Part shown: piece after piece, positions 17,390 to 25,461 of the stretch
How the letters are laid out: the number at the start of each line of letters is the position of its first letter
Position numbering within the stretch: the first letter of the stretch is position 1
From: Mycolicibacterium cosmeticum
Lineage (GTDB): Bacteria > Actinomycetota > Actinomycetes > Mycobacteriales > Mycobacteriaceae
DNA: 64,000 nucleotides
Reading direction: 5' to 3'
Assembly (NCBI GenBank): GCA_016197365.1
Contig: JACPVS010000003.1
Coordinates: 181,383 to 245,382 of the forward strand
Position numbers and translations under genes: made by a program
The notes under the pieces: model-generated
Told to the model about the DNA's origin: nothing
The model's database searches: none
What the model saw: the letters and a program-made list of their open reading frames with translations, nothing else

Positions 17390-19425
17390 TCCGCCGGGAT
17401 CTCGCGGTCGATCTCGTCAAGCCAGATCCGTGCCGACATGTCCGACGGTGCACGCCAATCGCCGCGCGGGGACAGCGCGCCACCGGCGGATACCTTGGGG
17501 CCGTTGGGCAGTGCGGAGCGCTTGAACTGGCTGAACGAATAGAACCGCTGCGCGAACACCGTGAGCCAGTGCCGGATCTGGGGCAGCGAGTACTCCACGC
17601 GCTTGTCCGCCGCGATGCCCGTCGGCCAGCCACCCCGGTCGGCGTCGCTCCAGGCATGCCAGGCCAGGAAGGCGATCTTGGCGGGCCCGAATCCGTAACG
17701 CAGCGCCTGGAACAGCGAGAAGTCCTGCAGGACATAGGGTCCCACCTTGGCCTCGCTGCTCTGGATCTCCTCGTCTTCACCGGTGGGCACCAGTTCGGGC
17801 GTGATCTCGGTATCCAGGACCGACTGCAGGATGTCGTTGACCTCACCGCCGAACTGCCCGGAGCTGATCACCCATCGGATCAGGTGCTGAATGAGAGTTT
17901 TCGGGACACCGCCATTGACGTTGTAGTGCGACATCTGGTCACCGACACCGTAGGTGGACCAACCCAGGCCGAGTTCGGACAGGTCCCCGGTGCCCAGCAC
18001 GATGCCGCCGCGCTGGTTGGCCAGCCGGAACAGGTAGTCGGTGCGAAGCCCGGCCTGCACGTTCTCGAAGGTGATGTCGTACACCTTCTCCCCGCGAGCG
18101 AAGGGGTGTCTCATCTCGGCGAGCATCACGTCGGCGGCACCACGGATGTCGATCTCCTCGAACGTCACCCCCAGCGCCTCGGACAGCGCGATCGCATTGC
18201 CCTTGGTTCGGTCACCAGTGGCATAACCGGGCAGCGTGAACGCCAGGATGTCGCTGCGCGGACGCCCTTCGCGGTCCATGGCCTTGGCAGCGACGATCAG
18301 CGCGTGGGTGGAATCCAGGCCCCCGGACACCCCGATGACCACCTTGGGAAAGTTCAGCGCGCGCAGCCGCTGCTCCAGACCGGCCACCTGGATGTTGTAC
18401 GCCTCATAGCAATCCTGTTGCAGCCGTTCAGGATCCGACGGCACGAAGGGAAACCGTTCCACCTCGCGGCGCAGGCCGATATCGCCGCCGGGCGGGTCGA
18501 GCGTGAACTCGATGCGGCGCACCGACTCGGCGGCGAAGTGATGGCGCGCATTGTCGTCGAACGTGCCCTGGCGCAGCCGCTCGGCGCGCAGCAGCGCGGT
18601 GTCCACGTCGGCCACGCTGCGCCGCTCCCCCTTGGGGAACCGGTCCGATTCGGCCAGCAGCACGCCGTTCTCGTAGATCATGGTCTGGCCGTCCCAGGCC
18701 AGGTCGGTGGTCGACTCGCCCTCGCCGGCGGCGGCGTACACGTAGGCGGCCAGGCAGCGCGACGACGCCGAACGGGCCAGCAGCTTGCGGTCGTCGGCGC
18801 GGCCGATGGTGATGGGACTGCCGGACAGGTTCGCCAAAACCGTGGCCCCCGCCAGCGCCGCCTGCGCACTGGGCGGGATGGGCACCCACATGTCCTCGCA
18901 GATCTCCACGTGCAGCACGAAATCGGGTAGGTCGGTGGCGGCGAACAACAGGTCCGGCCCGAACGCCACGTCGGCACCGTCGATTCGGATGGTGCCCGTC
19001 GCGTCGTCCCCCGCGGCGATCTGGCGGCGCTCGTAGAACTCGCGATAGGTGGGCAGGTAGGACTTGGGAACCACGCCGAGGATCGCCCCGCGGTGGATGA
19101 CGAGCGCGGTGTTGTAGACGCGGTTGCCGTGCCGCAGCGGGGCGCCGACCACCAGCACCGGGAGCAGGTCCGTCGACCCGGCCACCACCGCGGCGATCGC
19201 GTCCTGCACGGCGTTGAGCAGCGTGTCCTGCAGCACGATGTCCTCGAGCGAGTACCCCGACAGCGTCAATTCGGGAAACACCGCCAGCCCGACGGCGTCG
19301 TCATGGCAGTCGCGGGCCAGGCGCAGCACCGATTCCGCGTTGGCGGCGGGGTCGGCCAGCGTGGTGTGGTGCGTGCACGCGGCGACCCGTACATATCCGT
19401 GCCGGTAAGCGGAGTAGAAGTCCAC
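17386..19425 (-). CDS. nadE: glutamine-dependent NAD+ synthetase NadE
   Basis: The 679-residue length equals that of the M. tuberculosis enzyme. The N-terminal nitrilase-type glutaminase (about residues 1-310) shows FPELTLSGYS (Glu), KSYLPTYREFYERR (Lys) and the catalytic Cys in EICEDMWVP. The C-terminal ATP-pyrophosphatase domain has the PP-loop GVSGGLDSTHALI (about 364-376) and the GTGDLSELGLGWSTYGVGD block (about 480). It amidates deamido-NAD with ammonia channelled from glutamine. It is divergent from a sirtuin gene with only 27 bp between the start codons. Confidence 0.96.
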   Translation of the reverse strand: MDFYSAYRHGYVRVAACTHHTTLADPAANAESVLRLARDCHDDAVGLAVFPELTLSGYSLEDIVLQDTLLNAVQDAIAAVVAGSTDLLPVLVVGAPLRHGNRVYNTALVIHRGAILGVVPKSYLPTYREFYERRQIAAGDDATGTIRIDGADVAFGPDLLFAATDLPDFVLHVEICEDMWVPIPPSAQAALAGATVLANLSGSPITIGRADDRKLLARSASSRCLAAYVYAAAGEGESTTDLAWDGQTMIYENGVLLAESDRFPKGERRSVADVDTALLRAERLRQGTFDDNARHHFAAESVRRIEFTLDPPGGDIGLRREVERFPFVPSDPERLQQDCYEAYNIQVAGLEQRLRALNFPKVVIGVSGGLDSTHALIVAAKAMDREGRPRSDILAFTLPGYATGDRTKGNAIALSEALGVTFEEIDIRGAADVMLAEMRHPFARGEKVYDITFENVQAGLRTDYLFRLANQRGGIVLGTGDLSELGLGWSTYGVGDQMSHYNVNGGVPKTLIQHLIRWVISSGQFGGEVNDILQSVLDTEITPELVPTGEDEEIQSSEAKVGPYVLQDFSLFQALRYGFGPAKIAFLAWHAWSDADRGGWPTGIAADKRVEYSLPQIRHWLTVFAQRFYSFSQFKRSALPNGPKVSAGGALSPRGDWRAPSDMSARIWLDEIDREIPAD

Positions 19426-19452
19426 CCGGCCATTATCCCTATCCTGGATGGG

Positions 19453-20283
19453 GTGGAAGCCCCCGAACTCGTATCTGCGTTGTCTGGTCTGCGACTGGCG
19501 GTGCTGACGGGAGCGGGAATGTCGACCGATTCCGGCATCCCGGACTACCGCGGACCGGACTCACCGCCGAGCAATCCCATGACGATCGCCCAGTTCACCT
19601 CCGACCCGGTGTTCCGTCAGCGTTACTGGGCGCGCAACCACGTCGGCTGGCGGCACATGGACGACACCAAGCCCAACGCCGGGCACCGGGCGCTCGCCGC
19701 GCTGGAGGCGGCCGGGGTGGTAGCGGGCCTGATCACTCAGAACGTCGACCTGTTGCACACCAAAGCGGGCAGCCGGCGGGTGGTGAATCTGCACGGCACC
19801 TACGCGCAGGTGGTGTGCCTGGCGTGCGGGCACACCATGAGTCGCGCCGCCCTTGCCGAGGAACTGGAGACCCTCAACCCCGGTTTCCTCGAGCGGGCCG
19901 AACAGGTCGGCGGTATCGCGGTGGCACCAGATGCCGACGCCGTGGTCGCCGACACGTCGACCTTCCGGTATCTGGACTGCCCGCGGTGCGCAGGCATGCT
20001 CAAACCCGACATCGTCTACTTCGGCGAAAGTGTGCCCAAAGCACGTGTAGCCCAAGCGTTTTCCATGGTCGACGAGGCCGACGCGCTACTGGTCGCCGGA
20101 TCCTCGCTGACCGTGTTCTCGGGGTACCGTTTCGTGCGCCACGCCGCCGCGACGGGTATGCCGATCGCGATCATCAACCGCGGGCCGACCCGCGGCGACG
20201 AGCAGGCCACCGTCAAGGTCGAGGCCGGCTGCTCGGAACTGCTGACCCTGCTGGCCGGCGAGTTGACCGTCGGGGTCGGCTAG
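19453..20283 (+). CDS. Sir2-family NAD-dependent protein deacylase
   Basis: I chose GTG 19453 (276 residues) because it falls just before the Rossmann motif and within the divergent gap; upstream in-frame sequence is antisense to nadE. Motifs are complete: GAGMSTDSGIPDYRG (about residues 20-34), TQNVD (95-99), catalytic His114 in NLHGTY, zinc ligands C122/C125 and C176/C179, and GSSLTVFSG near the end. It cleaves NAD while removing acyl groups from lysine. It shares a 27-bp divergent gap with nadE, which makes NAD, and meets the P450 gene at its 3' end with a 4-bp overlap. Confidence 0.92.
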   Translation: MEAPELVSALSGLRLAVLTGAGMSTDSGIPDYRGPDSPPSNPMTIAQFTSDPVFRQRYWARNHVGWRHMDDTKPNAGHRALAALEAAGVVAGLITQNVDLLHTKAGSRRVVNLHGTYAQVVCLACGHTMSRAALAEELETLNPGFLERAEQVGGIAVAPDADAVVADTSTFRYLDCPRCAGMLKPDIVYFGESVPKARVAQAFSMVDEADALLVAGSSLTVFSGYRFVRHAAATGMPIAIINRGPTRGDEQATVKVEAGCSELLTLLAGELTVGVG

Positions 20284-21563
20284 AACGTGCAGGGCATCGC
20301 CCGGACGGCGTGCACGAAATTGCCTGCCAGATAAGCCGGCTCCCCTGCCGCGATGTCGGGTAGCTGGGTGAGTAGTTCGCCGAACAGCGTGCGCAACTGG
20401 GTGCGGGCCACGTGCGCACCGAGGCAGAAGTGCCGGCCGCCGCCCCCGAAGCCGAGGTGCTGGTTCGGCTTGCGGCTCAGGTCGAAACGCTCGGGCCGGT
20501 CGAAAACCTCGGTGTCCCAGTTGCCCGACGCGTAGAACATCACCACCTTCTCCCCCGCCGCGATCTGCTGACCGCCCAGTTCGACATCGACGGCGGCGGT
20601 GCGCCGGAACGTCATCACCGGGGTGGCCCAGCGCACGAACTCTTCGACCGCCGAACCGATCCGGTCGTCGAAGTCGTCGAGCAGCCAGGCCCGCTGCTCC
20701 GGGAAATCGGTGAGTGCCTTGATGGCGTGGCTGGCCGTCTGCCGGGTGGTGTCATTGCCGGCCACCGCCAGCAGGACGAAGAATGCGGACACCTCGAAGT
20801 CGGTGAGCCGGTCCCCGTCGACCTCGGCGTGCACCAGCGCGCTGATCAGATCGGTGCCCGGGTTCTCCCGACGTTCGGCGGCCAGTTGGCCGGCCACCTG
20901 GTGCAGGTACATCTGGCTTTCCAGCAGCACCTCCAGCGGGTGCCTGCCTGCCAGGTAGATCGGGTCACCCCAGGACACCAGGGCGTCCGCGGCGTGCGCC
21001 ACCTTGTCACGCTCGGAGTCGGGAATGCCGACCATGTCGGCGAGCGTGCGCACCGGCAACTCCTTGGCGCACTGCTGCACGAAGTCGACGCCGCTGCCTG
21101 CCGCCGCCAGTTCCTCGACGATGACCTTCGCGTTGCGCTTGATCGAGGACTCGATGCGCGCGACCTGTCGCGGCGTGAAGGCGGAATGAACCACCTTGCG
21201 GATCAACGTGTGTCGCGGTGCGTCCATCGCGAGGAACGACTGCGAGGCCTCCAGCAGCTCTTCGGGCACCGTCTCGAACAGCACGCCCTTGCCGGACAGG
21301 AAGGTGTCACTGTCGCGACTGACCGTGGCGATGTCGGCGTGCCGGGTGATGGCCCAGAAGCCGTTGTCCGCCGGATCGTCCATCAGGGCGTCCTCGACCG
21401 GCTTGTGCCAGCTGACCGGCCGCTGGGTGCGCAATTGCGCGAAGGAGACCTCACGCTCGGCCGCGGTGGTGGCCCAGAACGAGCGCGAGGACAGATCGAT
21501 CGGGTCGTACGGACGCCCCGGACCCGACGCGGACGGTGCTGATGTGATCGGTGACACAGTCAT
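20280..21563 (-). CDS. cytochrome P450
   Basis: The 427-residue protein starts at ATG 21563; a frame extension to 21587 would run through the operator and is rejected. It is a soluble class I bacterial P450: I-helix oxygen-activation motif AGNDTTR (268-274), ExxR in EEFVR (about 307-311), and the heme-binding loop FGGGGRHFCLGAH with Cys380. The overall look is that of actinobacterial CYPs related to the lipid/steroid-oxidising families, but I cannot assign a subfamily. No ferredoxin gene is adjacent, so electrons must come from elsewhere. It is divergent from a TetR gene across a perfect palindrome. Confidence 0.93.
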   Translation of the reverse strand: MTVSPITSAPSASGPGRPYDPIDLSSRSFWATTAAEREVSFAQLRTQRPVSWHKPVEDALMDDPADNGFWAITRHADIATVSRDSDTFLSGKGVLFETVPEELLEASQSFLAMDAPRHTLIRKVVHSAFTPRQVARIESSIKRNAKVIVEELAAAGSGVDFVQQCAKELPVRTLADMVGIPDSERDKVAHAADALVSWGDPIYLAGRHPLEVLLESQMYLHQVAGQLAAERRENPGTDLISALVHAEVDGDRLTDFEVSAFFVLLAVAGNDTTRQTASHAIKALTDFPEQRAWLLDDFDDRIGSAVEEFVRWATPVMTFRRTAAVDVELGGQQIAAGEKVVMFYASGNWDTEVFDRPERFDLSRKPNQHLGFGGGGRHFCLGAHVARTQLRTLFGELLTQLPDIAAGEPAYLAGNFVHAVRAMPCTF

Positions 21564-21579
21564 GGCGGTGACAATAAAT

Positions 21580-21596
21580 CTAGACACTGTGTCTAG
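21580..21596. promoter_or_regulatory. perfect 17-bp palindromic TetR operator
   Basis: CTAGACACTGTGTCTAG is an exact palindrome about a central T (8-bp arms). It lies 17 bp from the P450 start and 34 bp from the tetR start. Its size, symmetry and placement in the only space between the divergent genes are typical of a TetR-family operator, so the adjacent regulator probably represses both genes. Confidence 0.8.
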
Positions 21597-21630
21597 TCAA
21601 GGCGTGGGGTGACCGGATATCCTGACGGGC

Positions 21631-22263
21631 ATGCCGTCGGTGACGCGGAAACCGCAGGCCAAGCGCCAGGAGCGCCGCCAGCAGATCGAACGCGATCTCT
21701 TGGACGCCACCGACCGGCTGATGGCCGACGGCACCAGCTTCACCGAGCTCAGCGTCGACCGGTTGGCCACCGAGGCCGGCATCTCCCGCGCCAGCTTCTA
21801 CATCTACTTCGAGGACAAGGGTCATCTGCTGCGCAGGCTGGCCACCCAGGTGTTCGGCGACCTCGCCGCGGCGGCCGCCCAGTGGTGGGAGGTGTCGGCT
21901 CGCCGCGATCCGGCCGATGTGCACGCCGCGATGGCGGGCATCATCGCCAGCTACCGCCGCCATCAACCGGTGCTGGTCGCGCTCAACGAGATGGCGGGCT
22001 ACGACGCGGGCGTCCGCGACACCTACCGCGACCTACTGGCCGGCATCTCCGATCAGGTGGCCCGCGTCATCGAGGACGGCCAGGCCGACGGTTCCATCCG
22101 GCGCACGCTTCCGGTCGCCGCCACCGCCAGCACGCTGACCTGGATGGTCGAGCGGACCTGCCATCAGAACCTGCCGTCGCATCCGGTGTCCTTCGATGCC
22201 GAGCTGGCCACCACGCTCACCGAAATCGTCTGGGGCGCGCTCTATTTAAAGGCAGTCACCTAG
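21631..22263 (+). CDS. TetR-family transcriptional regulator
   Basis: The 210-residue protein has an N-terminal TetR helix-turn-helix (about residues 13-62), with the core FTELSVDRLATEAGISRASF followed by the YFEDKGHLLRRL helix. The C-terminal helical domain (about 75-205) would bind a ligand and dimerise. It is divergent from the P450 and faces the 17-bp palindrome, so autoregulation plus control of the P450 is likely. The ligand is presumably the P450 substrate or a related hydrophobic molecule. Its 3' end overlaps the convergent flavoprotein gene by 4 bp. Confidence 0.92.
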   Translation: MPSVTRKPQAKRQERRQQIERDLLDATDRLMADGTSFTELSVDRLATEAGISRASFYIYFEDKGHLLRRLATQVFGDLAAAAAQWWEVSARRDPADVHAAMAGIIASYRRHQPVLVALNEMAGYDAGVRDTYRDLLAGISDQVARVIEDGQADGSIRRTLPVAATASTLTWMVERTCHQNLPSHPVSFDAELATTLTEIVWGALYLKAVT

Positions 22264-23555
22264 AACCGATCGGGGTGCCAGTACACGTCTTCGGGTGCCC
22301 CGGTGAGGGCGTTGTCGACGGCTTGGCGGCCCTGCAGGTACCCGTAGTCCTGGTTCGACGACTCGTAGCGCCAGCCACCGAACCGGCCCCGGCTGTAGAT
22401 TCCGTACCCGGTCAGCGCCTTGTCGGCCACCCGCAGCACGTCGTCACGCCCCAGGGTGGGCACGGGATAGCCGAACGGGATGGTCCGCGCGAATCGGCTC
22501 TGCACCCGCGCCGGGTCGGCACCCAGCGCTGCCAGCGACGCCTGCACCGCGCCGACCGCATCGTCAGCCGACGACGTCTGACCGGGGAAGGACGGCACCT
22601 CGCAGAGGATGTTCCAGCGGCCCGGCCCGGCATTGCCCGGGTCGTAGTTGCTCAGCATGGTGGCGCGGTACCACGGCACACTTTCGTCTGGGCAGTACAG
22701 CCAGGACTTGTCGGCCAGCGCCGGGGGCGGGTCGCCCTGATATCCGAGGCCGACGGCGTGCACCCGGCTGGCGCGCAGGCTGCTCGCCTGCCCGCCCTGC
22801 CCGATCCAGCCCAGTGCCGTGGTGATCGGCGCGGTACTGACGCAGTAGTCGAACGGCACCAGCGTGTCATCGCCCAGGGTGGCCACCCGCTTGGCCGCGT
22901 CCAGCCCGACCACGGCGGTGTTCAGCCGCAGCGAACCGGGCGCCATCAGCGTGTCCTGCACCGCCCGCCACAGGGCGCCCGTGCCACCGACGGGATAGGG
23001 AAATGTCTCTGCCGGTGCGGATGCCGCGCTGCCCGCCAAGCCCAACTGGGGAACGTTGCGGGTGTGGCTGCCGCTGCGCAACGACGTCCAGGTGTGGTCG
23101 ACCTCGTGTAGCGGCGCCGTCCACATCTTCCGGTTGTAGGGCTCGAAGAACTGCTCGTAGAGCCGGCGACCGAAGTGGTTGAGGTAGTAGTCCGCCAAAT
23201 GATGGACGGGCGCGTCGGGCCGCAGGTCGGTCGGCAGTTCGGTGAGCTGCTGCTGGATGGGGGTCGGCACCAGGCTCTGCGGCCCCTCGCCGGTGAGCCA
23301 GACCCAGCCGTTGCGGGTGACCTGACGGATTCCGACGCCGCTGGCCGCGACCGCCTGGTCGAACTCGGGGAAATGGCTGTGCAGCACGTGTCCGCCGAGA
23401 TCCCAGGTGAATCCCTGCGCATCGGTGACCGAGGCGGACATCCCGCCGATCTGGTCGGCCGCGTCGACCACCAGGTGATCGATACCGAGTTCAGTGAGCC
23501 GGGTGGCCGCGCCGATGCCGGTCGTGCCGGCACCCACCACCAGAAAGGTCGGCAC
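22260..23555 (-). CDS. UDP-galactopyranose-mutase-like / amine-oxidase-fold FAD protein
   Basis: The 431-residue protein opens with an FAD-binding Rossmann motif, VVGAGTTGIGAATRL (about 5-19), and the acidic end VVDAADQIGGMSAS (about 29-42). The DLGGHVLHSHFP segment (about 52-63) and the FFEPYNRKMWT block (about 136-146) are shared with UDP-galactopyranose mutases and related sugar-nucleotide or protoporphyrinogen-oxidase-like flavoproteins. A C-terminal SRGRFGGWRYE closes the FAD site. It is too divergent to call Glf. It is 3 bp downstream of a PIG-L deacetylase, which suggests the pair modifies a sugar-containing metabolite. Substrate unknown. Confidence 0.8.
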   Translation of the reverse strand: MPTFLVVGAGTTGIGAATRLTELGIDHLVVDAADQIGGMSASVTDAQGFTWDLGGHVLHSHFPEFDQAVAASGVGIRQVTRNGWVWLTGEGPQSLVPTPIQQQLTELPTDLRPDAPVHHLADYYLNHFGRRLYEQFFEPYNRKMWTAPLHEVDHTWTSLRSGSHTRNVPQLGLAGSAASAPAETFPYPVGGTGALWRAVQDTLMAPGSLRLNTAVVGLDAAKRVATLGDDTLVPFDYCVSTAPITTALGWIGQGGQASSLRASRVHAVGLGYQGDPPPALADKSWLYCPDESVPWYRATMLSNYDPGNAGPGRWNILCEVPSFPGQTSSADDAVGAVQASLAALGADPARVQSRFARTIPFGYPVPTLGRDDVLRVADKALTGYGIYSRGRFGGWRYESSNQDYGYLQGRQAVDNALTGAPEDVYWHPDRF

Positions 23556-23558
23556 TCC

Positions 23559-24182
23559 TCAGAAGTCGAGGACCTGGCGGACCGGCTCGAAACCCTCCGC
23601 GAACGGCCGGCGGCACAGGAATCCGTAGTGTTCGGCGGTGCTGCGCACCCAGGACGCGCTCACCTTCTCGCTGGCCTCGGCCTGCGAGACATGGCACATC
23701 AGCGCCTGGACTTTCTTGTCCAGCGATTCGGAGATGTCGATGAACACCGTGGGATTGAAACCCACGGCAGAAGGGCCCCCGTAGGCCATGATGGTCGACA
23801 CCCAGCGCGCTGCACCCATGGTGCACCGCGACACCACGCGATGATCTTGATGGCTGTCATTGGAGGCGTGCGTGTAAACGACAGTTGCACCGACCTTTTC
23901 GATGGCGTCCTCGATCAGATGCACGAGTTCGAACTCCTGCAGGGACACCCGGCAGTCGGCGAATCCTTCGCCCCACAGCAGATTGTCGACACCCAGGACT
24001 TCGACGGCGCGATGCTGCTCATCGACCCGCTGGGCCGTGTCGCCGGGACCGACCTCACCCCGGGTCACCACCAGCATGGCGACCTTGTCACCGGCTGCCA
24101 CATGCTTTGCCAGCGCGCCGCCGCAACCCAACTCGATGTCATCGGGGTGAGCCCCCACCGCAAGTACCGATCGACCCGTCAT
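23559..24182 (-). CDS. PIG-L/LmbE-family zinc deacetylase
   Basis: The 207-residue protein has the zinc-binding signature AHPDDIELGCGG (residues 11-22) and the second metal/catalytic block THASNDSHQDHRVV (about 104-117). These define the PIG-L N-acetylglucosaminyl-deacetylase fold used in mycothiol (MshB, Mca), GPI and antibiotic synthesis. It is shorter than MshB or Mca and the neighbours are not mycothiol genes. It heads a two-gene operon with the UGM-like flavoprotein. Deacetylation of an N-acetyl sugar is the expected chemistry; the target is unknown. Confidence 0.88.
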   Translation of the reverse strand: MTGRSVLAVGAHPDDIELGCGGALAKHVAAGDKVAMLVVTRGEVGPGDTAQRVDEQHRAVEVLGVDNLLWGEGFADCRVSLQEFELVHLIEDAIEKVGATVVYTHASNDSHQDHRVVSRCTMGAARWVSTIMAYGGPSAVGFNPTVFIDISESLDKKVQALMCHVSQAEASEKVSASWVRSTAEHYGFLCRRPFAEGFEPVRQVLDF

Positions 24183-24281
24183 GCCCCCTGGCCTTCACTT
24201 TGCTGACCCCTAATTTTGAGCAGCATAACCCTATTTTCTGCGGCACGGGGGCATTAGCTCGCGACGTTCTCAGCGACGACG

Positions 24282-24312
24282 GTCCGCGCGGGTGCGCGGG
24301 AGGGGCGCGGAC
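24282..24312 (-). terminator. hairpin downstream of proB
   Basis: GTCCGCGC (24282-24289) pairs with GCGCGGAC (24305-24312) around a 15-nt G-rich loop. It lies about 50 bp past the proB stop on the minus strand. Between it and proB the transcript is moderately U-rich, with a repeated TGCGAAAAC element (plus-strand sense). It could end the obg-proB transcript before the PIG-L gene; weak evidence. The remaining part of this 178-bp gap should hold the PIG-L promoter, which I cannot place. Confidence 0.35.
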
Positions 24313-24360
24313 GTGCGAAAACGAGAGGAAATGTTTGCGAAAACCGCACCGGCGGGACCG

Positions 24361-25461
24361 TCAGGTGGCGACCAGGTCGTCGGCGTGTACCGCGGGCCGG
24401 CGCAGGTCAGCGGGCAGGTCAGGAGTCGATCGGCCGATGATCGTGGCCAATTCGCCTGCGTCGTAGGCCACCACGCCGCGCGCGACCGGTTGCCCGTCCG
24501 GGCCTTGCAGGTCGACGACGTCGCCGCCGTGGAATTTGCCGGTCACCGCGGTGATTCCGGCGGACAGCAAGGAGCGACGCTGAGAGACCACCGCCCGGAC
24601 TGCTCCCTCGTCGAGGGTCAGGGCACCCGCCGACTCCGCGGCATACCGCACCCAGAACCTGCGCGCCGACATCCGCTCGGGGCGCGGCGCGAACACGGTG
24701 CCCACCGAGGCATCGCCGAGCGCGGCCGCCGCGTCGGCGGCGGCGGCCAGCAGGACCGGCACACCGGCGTCGGCGGCCAGCAGCGCCGAGGACAGTTTGG
24801 AGGCCATTCCGCCGGTGCCCAGGTGACTTCCACCGCCGGCCACCACCCCGTCGAGGTCACCCTCGGCGGCCACCTCGGGGATGAAGCGGGCGTCCCCCTT
24901 GCGGGGATCGGAGTCATAGAGCCCGTCGATATCGGACAGCAGGATCAACGCGTCCGCGCCGACCAGATGTGCCACCAGTGCCGAGAGCCTGTCGTTGTCG
25001 CCGAACCGGATCTCGTTGGTGGCCACGGTGTCGTTCTCGTTGACGATGGCCACCGCGTGCAGCGCGCGCAACCGGTCCAGCGTGCGCTGGGCGTTGGTGT
25101 GCTGGACGCGCATCGAGATGTCATGCGCGGTCAGGAGAATCTGGCCGACGGTGCGCTGATAGCGGCCGAACGCCGAACTCCACGCGTTGACCAGGGCGAC
25201 CTGACCGACGCTGGCCGCGGCTTGCTTGGTGGCCAGGTCTTTCGGACGTTTCGTCAGACCGAGCGGTTCGATGCCGGCGGCAATCGCACCGGAGGACACG
25301 ATCACCACATCAGAGCCGGCCGTCATCCGGGCCTGAATGGCGTCGGCAAGGGTGGCCAGCCTGCCTGCGTCGAAGACACCGGCAGGAGTGGTGAGCGCGG
25401 TGGTGCCGATCTTGACGACGACGCTGCGCGCCGACCGGATGGCGTCCCGGTGATCGCTCAC
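24361..25461 (-). CDS. proB: glutamate 5-kinase ProB
   Basis: The 366-residue protein has an amino-acid-kinase domain (about 1-265) with VVKIGTTAL at the N-terminus, SSGAIAAG near 55 and the [17 protein letters not shown] catalytic block near 145. It also has a C-terminal PUA domain (about 280-360). It phosphorylates glutamate in the first step of proline synthesis and is normally feedback-inhibited by proline. Its ATG overlaps the obg stop (ATGA), so it is translationally coupled to obg, as in M. tuberculosis (Rv2440c-Rv2439c). Confidence 0.95.
   Translation of the reverse strand: MSDHRDAIRSARSVVVKIGTTALTTPAGVFDAGRLATLADAIQARMTAGSDVVIVSSGAIAAGIEPLGLTKRPKDLATKQAAASVGQVALVNAWSSAFGRYQRTVGQILLTAHDISMRVQHTNAQRTLDRLRALHAVAIVNENDTVATNEIRFGDNDRLSALVAHLVGADALILLSDIDGLYDSDPRKGDARFIPEVAAEGDLDGVVAGGGSHLGTGGMASKLSSALLAADAGVPVLLAAAADAAAALGDASVGTVFAPRPERMSARRFWVRYAAESAGALTLDEGAVRAVVSQRRSLLSAGITAVTGKFHGGDVVDLQGPDGQPVARGVVAYDAGELATIIGRSTPDLPADLRRPAVHADDLVAT

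Noticed and set aside
21564..21587. Extended P450 start at GTG 21587
   Set aside because: It would place coding sequence through the 17-bp palindrome and adds residues not expected in the family; ATG 21563 is preferred.
22260..23555. Naming the flavoprotein Glf (true UDP-galactopyranose mutase)
   Set aside because: Only the FAD site and the FFEPYNRKMW-type block agree; the gene is not next to galactofuranosyl transferases and overall similarity is too weak.
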